From the NCBI RefSeq assembly GCF_900078385.1, contig NZ_FLQR01000007.1:186001-250000 (forward strand): DNA of 64,000 nt, read 5' to 3'. This document shows positions 45,830 through 53,899 of this stretch, in pieces (positions within the stretch are counted from its first letter, which is position 1; every line of letters begins with the position of its first letter). The position numbers were made by a program, and so were the translations under genes. The notes beneath the pieces were generated by a model. It was given only the letters and a program-made list of their open reading frames with translations. It had not been told where the DNA came from and searched no databases. Source of the stretch: an uncultured Microbacterium sp. (GTDB lineage: Bacteria > Actinomycetota > Actinomycetes > Actinomycetales > Microbacteriaceae).

Positions 45830-46299
45830 GGGATCTCCTGCGAGATGTCGGCGACCGTCGCCTCGAAGGCGGCGATCAAGGCGTCCGCCTCGACGAACAG
45901 GCTGTAGCCGTGCGCGCCGGCCCCCATCGCGATGCGCCGGCCGCGGATCGACTCGTCCGCGTAGACGGGCCAGGCCGTCGTGCTGCCGATCGGCACGATC
46001 GTGCCCCGCTCGTAGCCTGTGGCGGCCAGGGCGAGCGCAGGATCAGGAAGCTGCAGCCGGTTGACGCCGACCAGGGCCCGCAGCTTCGGCCAGGAGATGG
46101 CCCGATCGCCGGGGATCAGAGCGAACAGGTACGTGTCGTCCGCCCGCTTGACGACGAGGGTCTTGACGATGTCGGCGGGCCGGAGCCCCAACAGCGACGC
46201 GGCCTCGACGAGACTGCGCGCCTCCGGACGAGGGCGCAGTTCGATGTCGAGGCCGCGTTCTGCTGCGGCGATTCTGACCCGGTCGAGCGGATCAGGCAT
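45826..46299 (-). CDS. YbaK/EbsC-type aminoacyl-tRNA deacylase
   Basis: 157-residue YbaK/ProX-family protein that clears mischarged tRNAs such as Cys-tRNA(Pro). Family features: ELRPRPEARSLVEAASLLG, IVKTLVVKRADDTYLFALIPGDR, and the glycine-rich AMGAGAHGYSLFVEADALIAAF near the end. Start ATG at 46299 overlaps the upstream membrane-protein gene by eight bases. Convergent with and overlapping the Nudix gene by four bases at the stops. Which tRNA it edits is not known. Confidence 0.85.
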   Translation of the reverse strand: MPDPLDRVRIAAAERGLDIELRPRPEARSLVEAASLLGLRPADIVKTLVVKRADDTYLFALIPGDRAISWPKLRALVGVNRLQLPDPALALAATGYERGTIVPIGSTTAWPVYADESIRGRRIAMGAGAHGYSLFVEADALIAAFEATVADISQEIP

Positions 46300-46867
46300 C
46301 CGGTGCGCGCAGCGGGTCGTCCGCCACCCACAGCTCATCGTCGGCGCGCAGCGTCTGCCATGCGGCATACAGCACGCCGAGCGCGGCGCCCACGCCGAGG
46401 ATGATCGCGATGACGCCGCCGGCGCCGATGCCCTTCGAAGCGGGAGCCTCACGGACGGTCAGCCGCTTCGCGGCATCCTTCCCGTGCTTCTCGGCGCGCT
46501 TGGCGAAGGCGCCGAAGTCGACGGGGCTCGGCGCACGGCCCGCGGCGAGACGCTCCCGCGTGTCGTTCGCGGCATCCCACACCGACAGGGCGGATCCGAC
46601 GACGGCGCCCGCGGCGGGGACGAGCTTCCGGTTGTAGACCTGCTTGGAGGTCGTCAGACCCTTGTCGAGATACGGCGCGGCGTACTTCTCGTACGTGTGC
46701 TGCACGGTCGGGCCCACCTGCTCCCGGCTGTAATTGCCCAGCTGGCGGCCGGCCTCACGGGCGACCGCTCCCACCTGCCCCAGGAGAACCTGCTGGGAAT
46801 CCCACAGATTGTTCGCCTGCTCTTGAAGCTTGCGGAGTTCCTTCTTGCGCTTGCGGCTCAGGCTCAC
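46292..46867 (-). CDS. Hypothetical membrane protein, 191 aa
   Basis: Function not recognised. A basic helical N-terminus (SLSRKRKKELRKLQEQANNLW), a central amphipathic region (YEKYAAPYLDKGLTTSKQVYNRK) and one transmembrane helix near the C-terminus (IGAGGVIAIILGVGAALGVLYAA) followed by an acidic tail. GTG at 46867 was chosen because AGGAGG lies five bases upstream. It overlaps the YbaK-type gene and is probably cotranscribed with it. The pattern suggests a membrane-tethered helical protein. Confidence 0.75.
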   Translation of the reverse strand: MSLSRKRKKELRKLQEQANNLWDSQQVLLGQVGAVAREAGRQLGNYSREQVGPTVQHTYEKYAAPYLDKGLTTSKQVYNRKLVPAAGAVVGSALSVWDAANDTRERLAAGRAPSPVDFGAFAKRAEKHGKDAAKRLTVREAPASKGIGAGGVIAIILGVGAALGVLYAAWQTLRADDELWVADDPLRAPDA

Positions 46868-46956
46868 GGGGCCCTCCTCTGATCGGAGACGTTTCCCCCC
46901 ATCTTGCCAGACCAGGGCGACCGCGCGAGGGGTTGACAGATGTGACAATGGGAGGC

Positions 46957-47514
46957 ATGGCCTTCCACACCGCTGTCGCGACTCTGCACACCAACCACGG
47001 CGACATCGTCGTCAACCTCTTCGGCGATCACGCACCCCGCACGGTGCAGAACTTCACCGGTCTCTCCGACGGCACCGGCGCCTGGACCGACCCCGCGACC
47101 GGCCAGCCCGGCGAGGGCGCGCTCTACAAGGACGTCGTCTTCCACCGCATCATCCCGGGCTTCATGATCCAGGGCGGCGACCCGCTCGGACAGGGCATCG
47201 GCGGACCCGGCTACACCTTCAACGACGAGATCAGCCCCGAGCTGGACTTCACGAAGCCGTACGTGCTCGCGATGGCCAACGCGGGTCTGCGTCGCAATGC
47301 CATCACCGGCAAGCCCGAGGGCACCAACGGCTCGCAGTTCTTCATCACGACCGACCCGACGCCCTGGCTGCAGGGCAAGCACACGATCTTCGGCGAGGTC
47401 GCCGACGACGCCTCGCGGGCGGTCGTGGATGCGATCGCCGCGGTCCCCACCGGAGCCGGCGACCGTCCCGTCGAGCCCGTCGTCCTCACCTCGGTCGACG
47501 TCGTCGCCGCCTGA
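46957..47514 (+). CDS. Peptidyl-prolyl cis-trans isomerase (cyclophilin type)
   Basis: Cytosolic cyclophilin, 185 residues, which speeds proline isomerisation. Conserved sites: VVFHRIIPGFMIQGGDP near residue 55, and GTNGSQFFITTDPTPWLQGKHTIFGEV near 120. ATG at 46957 is chosen because the family usually starts MAFHTAVATLHTNHG; a GGGAGG lies too close (one base) to act as Shine-Dalgarno, so a start a few codons upstream (46948 or 46933) or leaderless translation is possible. The rhomboid gene follows by 10 bases. Confidence 0.93.
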   Translation: MAFHTAVATLHTNHGDIVVNLFGDHAPRTVQNFTGLSDGTGAWTDPATGQPGEGALYKDVVFHRIIPGFMIQGGDPLGQGIGGPGYTFNDEISPELDFTKPYVLAMANAGLRRNAITGKPEGTNGSQFFITTDPTPWLQGKHTIFGEVADDASRAVVDAIAAVPTGAGDRPVEPVVLTSVDVVAA

Positions 47515-47524
47515 CGCACCGCAC

Positions 47525-48385
47525 GTGAGCTCCCCCGACTACCGGAGCAACCCGGAGAACTTCTGCTACCGGCATCCGGATCGGCAGAGCTTCGTGCTGT
47601 GCCAGCGGTGTCTGCGCACCATCTGCCCCGAATGCCAGACGCAGATGCCCGTCGGGGTCATCTGCCCGGAATGCCTCGCGGAGCAGCAGCGCGCTGCGAA
47701 GGGCGCGACGGTGACGCGGATGCCGCGGCGCCGGGCGCGCGGGCAGTCCGACCGCCCGGTCGTGACCTACGCGCTCGTGATCCTGACGTCGGCGCTGTTC
47801 CTCGTCGGATTGATCCCCGGCATCGGCGGAGTGATCCGGTCGGCGCTGGCCTTCAACAGCCTGTACGTGCTGCCGGTGTACGCGTTCGAGCCGTGGCGAC
47901 TGGTCACCGTGACCCTCGTCCACGCCGGGATCTGGCACGTCGCTCTCAACATGCTGGCGCTGTGGGCGCTCGGCCGGAGTCTGGAGCCCTTGCTGGGCCG
48001 GATCCGCTTCCTCGCGCTCTACCTGCTGAGCGCACTCGGCGGGTCGGTGCTGGTCGCCCTCCTGGCCCCCGGCACGTGGGTCGTCGGCGCGTCCGGCGCG
48101 GTGTGGGGACTCCTCGGCGCGATGTTCGTCATCGGCCGGCACCTGGGGGCCAACGTGACCGCGATCGCCGTGATCCTGGGGCTGAACCTCGTGATCACGT
48201 TCCTGCCGGGCTCGAACATCTCCTGGCAGGCGCACATCGGCGGCGGGCTCGCGGGCCTTCTGGTGGGCTTCGTGTTCGCACGCACACGCGCCGTCCGGCA
48301 GCAGCGCACGCAGCTGTGGCTGCTGATCGGGATCGGGGCCGCGCTTCTCGCGCTCCTCGTCATTCCCGCGCTGGTCTACGGGTGA
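47525..48385 (+). CDS. Rhomboid-family intramembrane serine protease with zinc-finger N-terminus
   Basis: 286-residue membrane protease. The N-terminal 55 residues hold a compact Cys/His cluster (FCYRHPDRQSFVLCQRC, then CPECQTQMPVGVICPECL), a B-box-like zinc finger. Six membrane helices follow, with the catalytic serine in GASGAVWGLLGAMFV near residue 185 and the histidine in AHIGGGLAGLL near 240. WHVALNMLALWALGRSLE is the conserved loop. GTG start at 47525. The zinc finger is common in actinobacterial rhomboids. Substrates are unknown. Convergent with crgA, 99 bases apart. Confidence 0.9.
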   Translation: MSSPDYRSNPENFCYRHPDRQSFVLCQRCLRTICPECQTQMPVGVICPECLAEQQRAAKGATVTRMPRRRARGQSDRPVVTYALVILTSALFLVGLIPGIGGVIRSALAFNSLYVLPVYAFEPWRLVTVTLVHAGIWHVALNMLALWALGRSLEPLLGRIRFLALYLLSALGGSVLVALLAPGTWVVGASGAVWGLLGAMFVIGRHLGANVTAIAVILGLNLVITFLPGSNISWQAHIGGGLAGLLVGFVFARTRAVRQQRTQLWLLIGIGAALLALLVIPALVYG

Positions 48386-48484
48386 CCTGCGGCGAAGTTA
48401 TCCACAGTTTCATCCACAGGCTGGGGATGAATCACACCGGTGTAATTCACACCCTGTGAGTGGATCTGTGGACGTGGGCGCGCG
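48386..48484. promoter_or_regulatory. DnaA-box pair and 22-bp palindrome between convergent genes
   Basis: A perfect DnaA box TTATCCACA (48398-48406) is followed by CATCCACAG (48411-48419), almost the arrangement seen in oriC at 36876-36894. Next is a 22-bp inverted repeat, 48428-48449 (arms TGAAT / ATTCA around ACACCGGTGT, one mismatched pair), then TCACA / TGTGA (48447-48459). The region lies after both genes' stops, so it is neither a promoter for them nor a typical terminator. Confidence 0.6.
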
Positions 48485-48724
48485 TCAGCGCCAGCGCGTC
48501 GTCATGAGGAAGCCGACGAACGCGATGCCGAAGCCGATGACGAGGTTCCACGGGCCGATGCCGGGGATGGGGAAGGCCATCGAGCTCAGGTAGAACACGA
48601 GCACCCACGCGAGGCCCAGCAGCATCAGGCCCAGCATGATGGGCTTGAACCACACCGGGTTCGGAGCAGCGCCACCCTCGGTGTGCTCGACCAGCGGTTC
48701 GTCGTCCTTGCCTGAACGTGCCAT
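48485..48724 (-). CDS. crgA: Cell division protein CrgA
   Basis: Small divisome membrane protein of Actinobacteria, 79 residues, that affects septum formation and recruits peptidoglycan synthases. N-terminal soluble part, then NPVWFKPIMLGLMLLGLAWVLVFYL as the first helix, the PIPGIGPWNLVIGFG loop and second helix, ending MTTRWR. The ATG at 48724 has TAGAAT seven bases upstream and no Shine-Dalgarno, so it is probably leaderless. Divergent from the sortase gene; the pknB block with rodA and pbpA lies further downstream. Confidence 0.94.
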   Translation of the reverse strand: MARSGKDDEPLVEHTEGGAAPNPVWFKPIMLGLMLLGLAWVLVFYLSSMAFPIPGIGPWNLVIGFGIAFVGFLMTTRWR

Positions 48725-48731
48725 GCGTGTG

Positions 48732-48789
48732 ATTCTACCGGGCGCGCGGGCGCCGACCCAGCCGCGCCACAGTCGGCGCTGGGTAGAAT
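48732..48789. promoter_or_regulatory. Divergent leaderless promoters for crgA and sortase
   Basis: TAGAAT occurs on both strands. On the minus strand (48737-48732) it lies seven bases before the crgA ATG; on the plus strand (48784-48789) it lies six bases before the sortase GTG. Both genes lack a Shine-Dalgarno. Confidence 0.6.
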
Positions 48790-48795
48790 CGGCCT

Positions 48796-49572
48796 GTGGG
48801 CGACGAGATGACGAGGCGATCCCGACGGGCGCGCCCTCGGATCTCGTTCCTCGGCATCCTGGGGGAGATCCTCATCACGCTGGGCGTCGTCGTCCTGCTG
48901 TACGTGTCGTGGCAGATGTGGATCGGCGATCTCATCATCGGCAACCAGAAGCACGCGGAGGCCTCAGCGCTCGTCGAGCAGTGGCAGAACGCGCCCGCGC
49001 CGACTCCCGCCGCCACGCCGGAGCAGACGCCCGACGCGGAGCCCACCGCCCCCGCCGCACCCGTCATCCCCGTCCGCGCGCAGCCGGAGCACGGCGAGCA
49101 GTTCGGCGTCATGTACGTGCCACGGTTCGGTACCGACTGGAAGTTCACGATCGCCGCCGGCGTCACCCGCACCGACATCCTCGATCGCGGCGAGATCGGG
49201 CACTACCCCGACACCGCGATGCCGGGCGAGGTGGGCAACACGGTCTACGCCGCGCACCGGTGGACCTCCGGAGCGCCGTTCGACCCCATCGACCGGCTCG
49301 TCGTGGGCGACGCCATCGTCATCCGGACGCCGGACGGCTGGTACACGTACCGCTTCCGCACCCTCGAATACGTGCAGGCCACGGAGGTCGACGTGCTGTC
49401 CGCCGTCCCCCAGCAGCCCTCCATGGCGGCCGACGAGCGCTACCTGACGCTCACGAGCTGCGCACCCAAGCTCAACATGCTCGAGCGCATCATCGCGTAC
49501 GCCGTGTTCGAGGAGTTCACCCCGACGGCCGACGGCCCGCCGGCGTCCCTGACCGAGGGGGTGGCGGCCTGA
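48796..49572 (+). CDS. Class E sortase
   Basis: Membrane-anchored transpeptidase that links surface proteins to the cell wall, 258 residues. A basic N-terminus, one membrane helix (LGILGEILITLGVVVLLYVSW), a Pro/Ala-rich spacer, and the sortase domain with catalytic His in NTVYAAHRWTSGAPF near residue 155 and Cys in YLTLTSCAPKLNMLERI near 220. Class E is the housekeeping form in high-GC Gram-positives. GTG at 48796 fits a leaderless start; ATG at 48808 is an alternative. Its stop shares a base with the next gene (TGATG). Confidence 0.9.
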   Translation: MGDEMTRRSRRARPRISFLGILGEILITLGVVVLLYVSWQMWIGDLIIGNQKHAEASALVEQWQNAPAPTPAATPEQTPDAEPTAPAAPVIPVRAQPEHGEQFGVMYVPRFGTDWKFTIAAGVTRTDILDRGEIGHYPDTAMPGEVGNTVYAAHRWTSGAPFDPIDRLVVGDAIVIRTPDGWYTYRFRTLEYVQATEVDVLSAVPQQPSMAADERYLTLTSCAPKLNMLERIIAYAVFEEFTPTADGPPASLTEGVAA

Positions 49573-49730
49573 TGTACGCGGCACTGTGGCGCGCGCTGCC
49601 GGGTCCGGCCTGGCTCCGCATCATCCTCCTGACCCTCGCCGTCGCGGCCGTGCTGTACGGCCTGTTCTTCCACGTCTTCCCCTGGGTCTCGCAGTTCCTC
49701 ACGCCGACCGACTCCACGATCGGCGGCTGA
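49572..49730 (+). CDS. Small membrane protein between sortase and glutamine amidotransferase, 52 aa
   Basis: 52 residues with one membrane helix (AWLRIILLTLAVAAVLYGLFF) and an aromatic PWVSQF end. Function not recognised. Both ends are linked by TGATG overlaps to the sortase before it and the amidotransferase after it, which supports its being a real gene. The position is likely conserved in related genomes. Confidence 0.75.
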   Translation: MYAALWRALPGPAWLRIILLTLAVAAVLYGLFFHVFPWVSQFLTPTDSTIGG

Positions 49731-50371
49731 TGGCGGACGCCCCGCGCGTCCTGGTCGTGGACAACCACGACAGCTTCGTCCACACCCTCGTCGGCTACCT
49801 CACCGAACTGGGCGCCGCATGCGAGGTGATCGAGGCGGATGCCGTCACCGACGTCGCCGGCGCGCTCGCCGGCCGCACCGGTGTCGTCATCTCGCCGGGA
49901 CCCGGCGCGCCGGCCGACGCGGGCGCCTCGATCGACGTGGTACGCGAGGCCGCGCGCACCGGTCTCCCCCTCCTCGGCGTGTGCCTCGGACATCAGGCGA
50001 TCGGCGAGGCCTTCGGCGCGCGGGTGGACCATGCGCCGGAACTCATGCACGGGATGACCTCGGCTGTGCAGCACGACGGCACCGGCCTCTTCGCGAGGCT
50101 CCCGAATCCATTCACTGCGACGCGCTACCACTCGCTGGCCGTCGACCCGGCATCCGTCCGCGCCCCGCTGCGGGTGACGGCGACGACGGCCTCCGGGGTG
50201 GTCATGGGCCTCGCCCACGAGACGCTGCCGATCGTGGGCGTCCAATTCCACCCGGAGAGCGTCCTCACCGAGGGCGGCTATCTCCTGCTGGGAACGTGGC
50301 TCGAGGGCATCGGGCCCGTCGGGGCCGCGGCGCGGGGCGCGCAGCTGCACCCGCACCGCGCGATCGGCTGA
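49730..50371 (+). CDS. Class I glutamine amidotransferase, PabA/TrpG type
   Basis: Provides ammonia from glutamine for p-aminobenzoate or anthranilate synthesis. 213 residues with the triad: Cys in LLGVCLGHQAIGEAFGA near residue 83, and His-Glu in VGVQFHPESVLTEGG near 180. LVVDNHDSFVHTLVGYL opens the chain. No partner synthase subunit (PabB or TrpE) is in this window, so PabA and TrpG cannot be separated; the location beside pknB is usual for the PabA-like gene in Actinobacteria. Starts by TGATG overlap with the small membrane protein. Confidence 0.85.
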   Translation: MADAPRVLVVDNHDSFVHTLVGYLTELGAACEVIEADAVTDVAGALAGRTGVVISPGPGAPADAGASIDVVREAARTGLPLLGVCLGHQAIGEAFGARVDHAPELMHGMTSAVQHDGTGLFARLPNPFTATRYHSLAVDPASVRAPLRVTATTASGVVMGLAHETLPIVGVQFHPESVLTEGGYLLLGTWLEGIGPVGAAARGAQLHPHRAIG

Positions 50372-50375
50372 CGGG

Positions 50376-52076
50376 TCAGGGCGCGCCGGTGCAGACGGTG
50401 AGTGCCACCTCGGAGTGGATCGGCACGTCGCCGGCGGCCAGCGACTGCGCCGTCACGAGGGGCGCGTCCGGGTCGCCCGGGCAGTCCGGGTTGTCGATGC
50501 GCGTCGCGGTGAGGCCGATCGCGTCGAGCTCGCGCTCCGCGCCCTCCAGCGAGTAGCCCTCGAGGTTGACGAGGGTCACCTTCCCGCTCGCGACCTGCAG
50601 CGCGACGCTCGTTCCCAGCGGGATCTCCTCGCCCTGCGCGTACTCCGCAGTCATGACCGTGTCGGCGGCGAGGTCGCGGTCGTTGGCCGTCGTGACGGGG
50701 CCGAGCCGCAGGCGCGCCTTCGTGAGAGCGGCGGTGGCTTCCGTGCGGGTGAGTCCCTGCAACGGCGGGACCGTCGCCATCTCCTGGCCCGTCGACACGT
50801 AGACGCGCACCTTTTGGCCCACGGCGACGGACGTGCCGGTCGTCGGATCCGTCCGGATGACGTTGCCCTCGGCGATCGCGTCGCTGCTCTCCTCGAGCCG
50901 GACGGCTTCGAGGTCTTCCTTCGTGAGGATCTCGCTCGCGCGATCCCACGACATGTCCACGAGGTCCGGGACGATCCGCGCGTTGGCGGGCATCTGTGCA
51001 CCGGGGCGGATCGTCATGACCCAGATCAGCACGGAGATGAGGAGGACGGCCAGCACGGCCACGCCCGTCCAGATCCACGCGACGGGGGGACCGGCCTGGG
51101 TGCGGCGCATCGTCGTGTCGGTGCTCAGCTGGCGCAGCGAGCGCGCGGTCTCGGCCGCCTGCCGGGGGTTCGCGCCGTACAGCTCGCTCGTGAGGTGGCC
51201 GACGTCGCGCTTGCTCGGCGAGCGGCCGTCCACGGCGGCATCCAGCGCCTCCCGGAACGACGCGGCGTCCTGGAAGCGCTGGAACGGGTCCTTCGCGAGA
51301 GCGCGGAGCACGATGGCATCCAGCGACCGGGGGATCGTCTCGACGATCTCGGACGGCGGGAGCGGAGCTTCGCTGACGTGCTGATAGGCGACGGCCACGG
51401 GGGTCTCGCCGCGGAAGGGGGTGCGGCCGGCGAGCAGCTCGAAGAGCACGACGCCCGCCGAGTACAGGTCGGCGCGCGCGTCGACGGGCTCCCCCTTGGC
51501 CTGCTCCGGCGAGAAGTACGCCGCAGTGCCGATGATGGCCGTCGTCTCGGCGACGGTGGACGAGGAGTCCGAGACCGCGCGGGCGATGCCGAAGTCCATG
51601 ACCTTGACTTGGCCCTGGGGCGTCACCATGACGTTGCCCGGCTTGATGTCGCGGTGCACGACACCGGCGCGATGCGAGTACTCGAGGGCCTCCAGGATGC
51701 CGTCGGTGTAGCGGATCGCATCCGGGATCGTGACGCCCCCGGCGGAGATCATGTCCTTCAGGAGGCGACCTCGGACGAGCTCCATGATGATGTACGGCAG
51801 CGGATGCGATGATCCGTCCGGGTGGATCTCGACGTCCTCGCCGGCGTCGAACACGCGGACGACGGCGGGGTGGGCCATGCGGGACGCGGCCTGCGCCTCG
51901 AGGCGGAAGCGGGTGCGGAAGGCGCTGTCGGCGGCCAGATCGGGCTTGAGGATCTTGATCGCCACGGCGCGGCCGAGCGTGAGGTCCTGGCCGCGGTAGA
52001 CGCTCGCCATACCGCCGCGCCCGATGAGCTCATCGATGCGGTAGCGCCCGGATAGCACGCGCGGCTCTACTGACAC
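50376..52076 (-). CDS. pknB: Serine/threonine protein kinase PknB with PASTA repeats
   Basis: Membrane receptor kinase for growth and division. 566 residues: kinase domain (about 1-270) with IGRGGMASVY, VHRDIKPGNVMV and MDFGIARAVSD; a membrane helix near 335 (VAVLAVLLISVLIWVMTI); and three PASTA repeats outside the cell (from PDLVDMSWDRASEIL). GTG at 52076 has GGGAGA just upstream; the open frame extends to a GTG at 52100. Kinase targets in relatives include FtsW/RodA partners and FhaA/FhaB, all encoded in this block. Confidence 0.94.
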   Translation of the reverse strand: MSVEPRVLSGRYRIDELIGRGGMASVYRGQDLTLGRAVAIKILKPDLAADSAFRTRFRLEAQAASRMAHPAVVRVFDAGEDVEIHPDGSSHPLPYIIMELVRGRLLKDMISAGGVTIPDAIRYTDGILEALEYSHRAGVVHRDIKPGNVMVTPQGQVKVMDFGIARAVSDSSSTVAETTAIIGTAAYFSPEQAKGEPVDARADLYSAGVVLFELLAGRTPFRGETPVAVAYQHVSEAPLPPSEIVETIPRSLDAIVLRALAKDPFQRFQDAASFREALDAAVDGRSPSKRDVGHLTSELYGANPRQAAETARSLRQLSTDTTMRRTQAGPPVAWIWTGVAVLAVLLISVLIWVMTIRPGAQMPANARIVPDLVDMSWDRASEILTKEDLEAVRLEESSDAIAEGNVIRTDPTTGTSVAVGQKVRVYVSTGQEMATVPPLQGLTRTEATAALTKARLRLGPVTTANDRDLAADTVMTAEYAQGEEIPLGTSVALQVASGKVTLVNLEGYSLEGAERELDAIGLTATRIDNPDCPGDPDAPLVTAQSLAAGDVPIHSEVALTVCTGAP

Positions 52077-52138
52077 TTCTCTCCCTGGGCTGGACAACAC
52101 CCCAGCGTAACCGACCGTCCCTGAAAGCCTCAGGGAGG

Positions 52139-53899
52139 TCAGCCCTCCGCGCCGGGGTCCTCCGTGCCGTCGCCCGAGCCCTCGTCGGCGGGTGCCGTGA
52201 TGGTCGCCGAGGCCTCCGGGGACGGACCCGACTCACGCTGAGCCTCGTCGCACGACACGGTGTAGGAGACGATGAGCAGCTGGGTCGGCTCACCCGTGAC
52301 GGTCACCGAGACCGGACGGTCCCCGCCCTGGAAGGAGCCGGTCGTGCCGCCGTCCGACTCGAACGTGCCGTTGATGAGCGTGAGGTCGTAGGACGTCACC
52401 GAACCGGTGCCGGACGGGCAGGTGTACCCGTCCCACACGACCTGGACGACGCTGCCCTGCTCGACGGTCTCCGCGGTGGTTCCGTTCACCTGGATGCGTG
52501 CCGCCGTGGGGCTGTCCAGCTCGGTGGCCTCGTCGTACGCCGTGAGGGTGATCCGCTCATCGAGGTCGACGTTTCCGCCAACCGGATTCATCTCGTAGAC
52601 CTTGCCCACGTCGGCGTCGCTCGGTGCGGGCGAGCCGGTGCCGCACGACACGTTGGAGAGGTTGTTGTCCTCCGCCAGGGCGAGCGCCTCCTCGCACGTC
52701 TTGCCGAGGAAGCCGACCGAGGCGAGATCGATGCTCGTGGGCTCGGGCTCGGGGGTGTCCGACGGTGTGGGCTCCGTGTCCGTCGGCGTCGACGGGGCGG
52801 TCGAGGACGGTGTCTCCTCCGGGTCCGCGGGATTGGCGAGGAGCGCGAACAGGGTCCCGCCGAGGACGAGCACCAGCAGCGCGATGAGCGCGACGAGCGG
52901 CCACGTCCACGGGCTGCGCTTCTTCCGCTCCGGGGCCGGCTCCTCCTCCGGGATGACGGCCGTGGTCGGCATGATGCGCGTCGCGTCCTCGGTGGCGAGG
53001 CCGGGCGTCAGCAGACGGGTGACCTCGTCGACGCTCGCGGCACCGGCGATCGCCGGCACGATGGCGGCCGCGCCGGCGACATCGCCGCGGCGCAGAGCCG
53101 ACGCGGCGCGCGCGACGGCCGAGGACGACGCCGGTCGCTCGTCGGGTTTCTTCGCGATCATGCTCATCACGAGGTTCTGCACGGGCTCCGAGACCGTCGG
53201 CGGCAGCGGCGGCGGGGTGTCGTTGATCTGCGCCATCGCGATGGCGACCTGCGACTCGCCCGTGAACGGGCGCTTGCCGGCGAGGGACTCGTAGGCCACG
53301 ATGCCCAGCGAGTACGTGTCGGTCGCCGGGGATGCCGGGTGGCCCGAGGCCTGCTCGGGGGACAGGTACTGCACGGTGCCCATGACCTGACCGGTCGCCG
53401 TGAGCGGCACCTGGTCGGCGATCCGGGCGATGCCGAAGTCGGTGATCTTGACGCGGCCGTCGGGTGTGATGAGGAGGTTGCCGGGCTTGATGTCGCGGTG
53501 CACGAGGCCTGCGGCGTGCGCGGCCTGCAGGGCGGCGGCGGTCTGCGCGACGATGTCGAGCGTCTTGTCTGTCGAGAGCGGTCCTTCGCGCTCGAGGATC
53601 GTCGACAGGGCTTCGCCGGGGACGAGCTCCATGACGAGGAACGCGGAGCCGTTCTCCTCGCCGTAGTCGAAGACGCTGGCGATGCCCTCGTGGTTGACGA
53701 GGGCGGCGTGGCGGGCCTCGGCGCGGAAGCGCTCGAGGAAGCCCGGGTCGCCCATGTACTCGTCTTTGAGGATCTTGATGGCGACGGTCCGGCCGATGAC
53801 GTGGTCCGTGGCCTCCCAGACCTCGCCCATCCCGCCGACGGCGATCCGCGAGTCCAGCTCGTAGCGCCCGCCGAAGCTCACACCCTGTGTCGGTCTCAT
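52139..53899 (-). CDS. pknA: Serine/threonine protein kinase (PknA-like)
   Basis: Second kinase of the block, 586 residues: IAVGGMGEVWEATD, HRDIKPGNLLIT and ITDFGIARIAD in the kinase domain, membrane helix near residue 355 (PLVALIALLVLVLGGTLFALL), a long Thr/Pro/Glu-rich extracellular stretch (TPTDTEPTPSDTPEPEPT), and a PASTA-like repeat (FLGKTCEEALALAEDNNL). Mycobacterial PknA has no PASTA, so this form differs. Overlaps pbpA by four bases. Start ATG at 53899. Confidence 0.9.
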   Translation of the reverse strand: MRPTQGVSFGGRYELDSRIAVGGMGEVWEATDHVIGRTVAIKILKDEYMGDPGFLERFRAEARHAALVNHEGIASVFDYGEENGSAFLVMELVPGEALSTILEREGPLSTDKTLDIVAQTAAALQAAHAAGLVHRDIKPGNLLITPDGRVKITDFGIARIADQVPLTATGQVMGTVQYLSPEQASGHPASPATDTYSLGIVAYESLAGKRPFTGESQVAIAMAQINDTPPPLPPTVSEPVQNLVMSMIAKKPDERPASSSAVARAASALRRGDVAGAAAIVPAIAGAASVDEVTRLLTPGLATEDATRIMPTTAVIPEEEPAPERKKRSPWTWPLVALIALLVLVLGGTLFALLANPADPEETPSSTAPSTPTDTEPTPSDTPEPEPTSIDLASVGFLGKTCEEALALAEDNNLSNVSCGTGSPAPSDADVGKVYEMNPVGGNVDLDERITLTAYDEATELDSPTAARIQVNGTTAETVEQGSVVQVVWDGYTCPSGTGSVTSYDLTLINGTFESDGGTTGSFQGGDRPVSVTVTGEPTQLLIVSYTVSCDEAQRESGPSPEASATITAPADEGSGDGTEDPGAEG

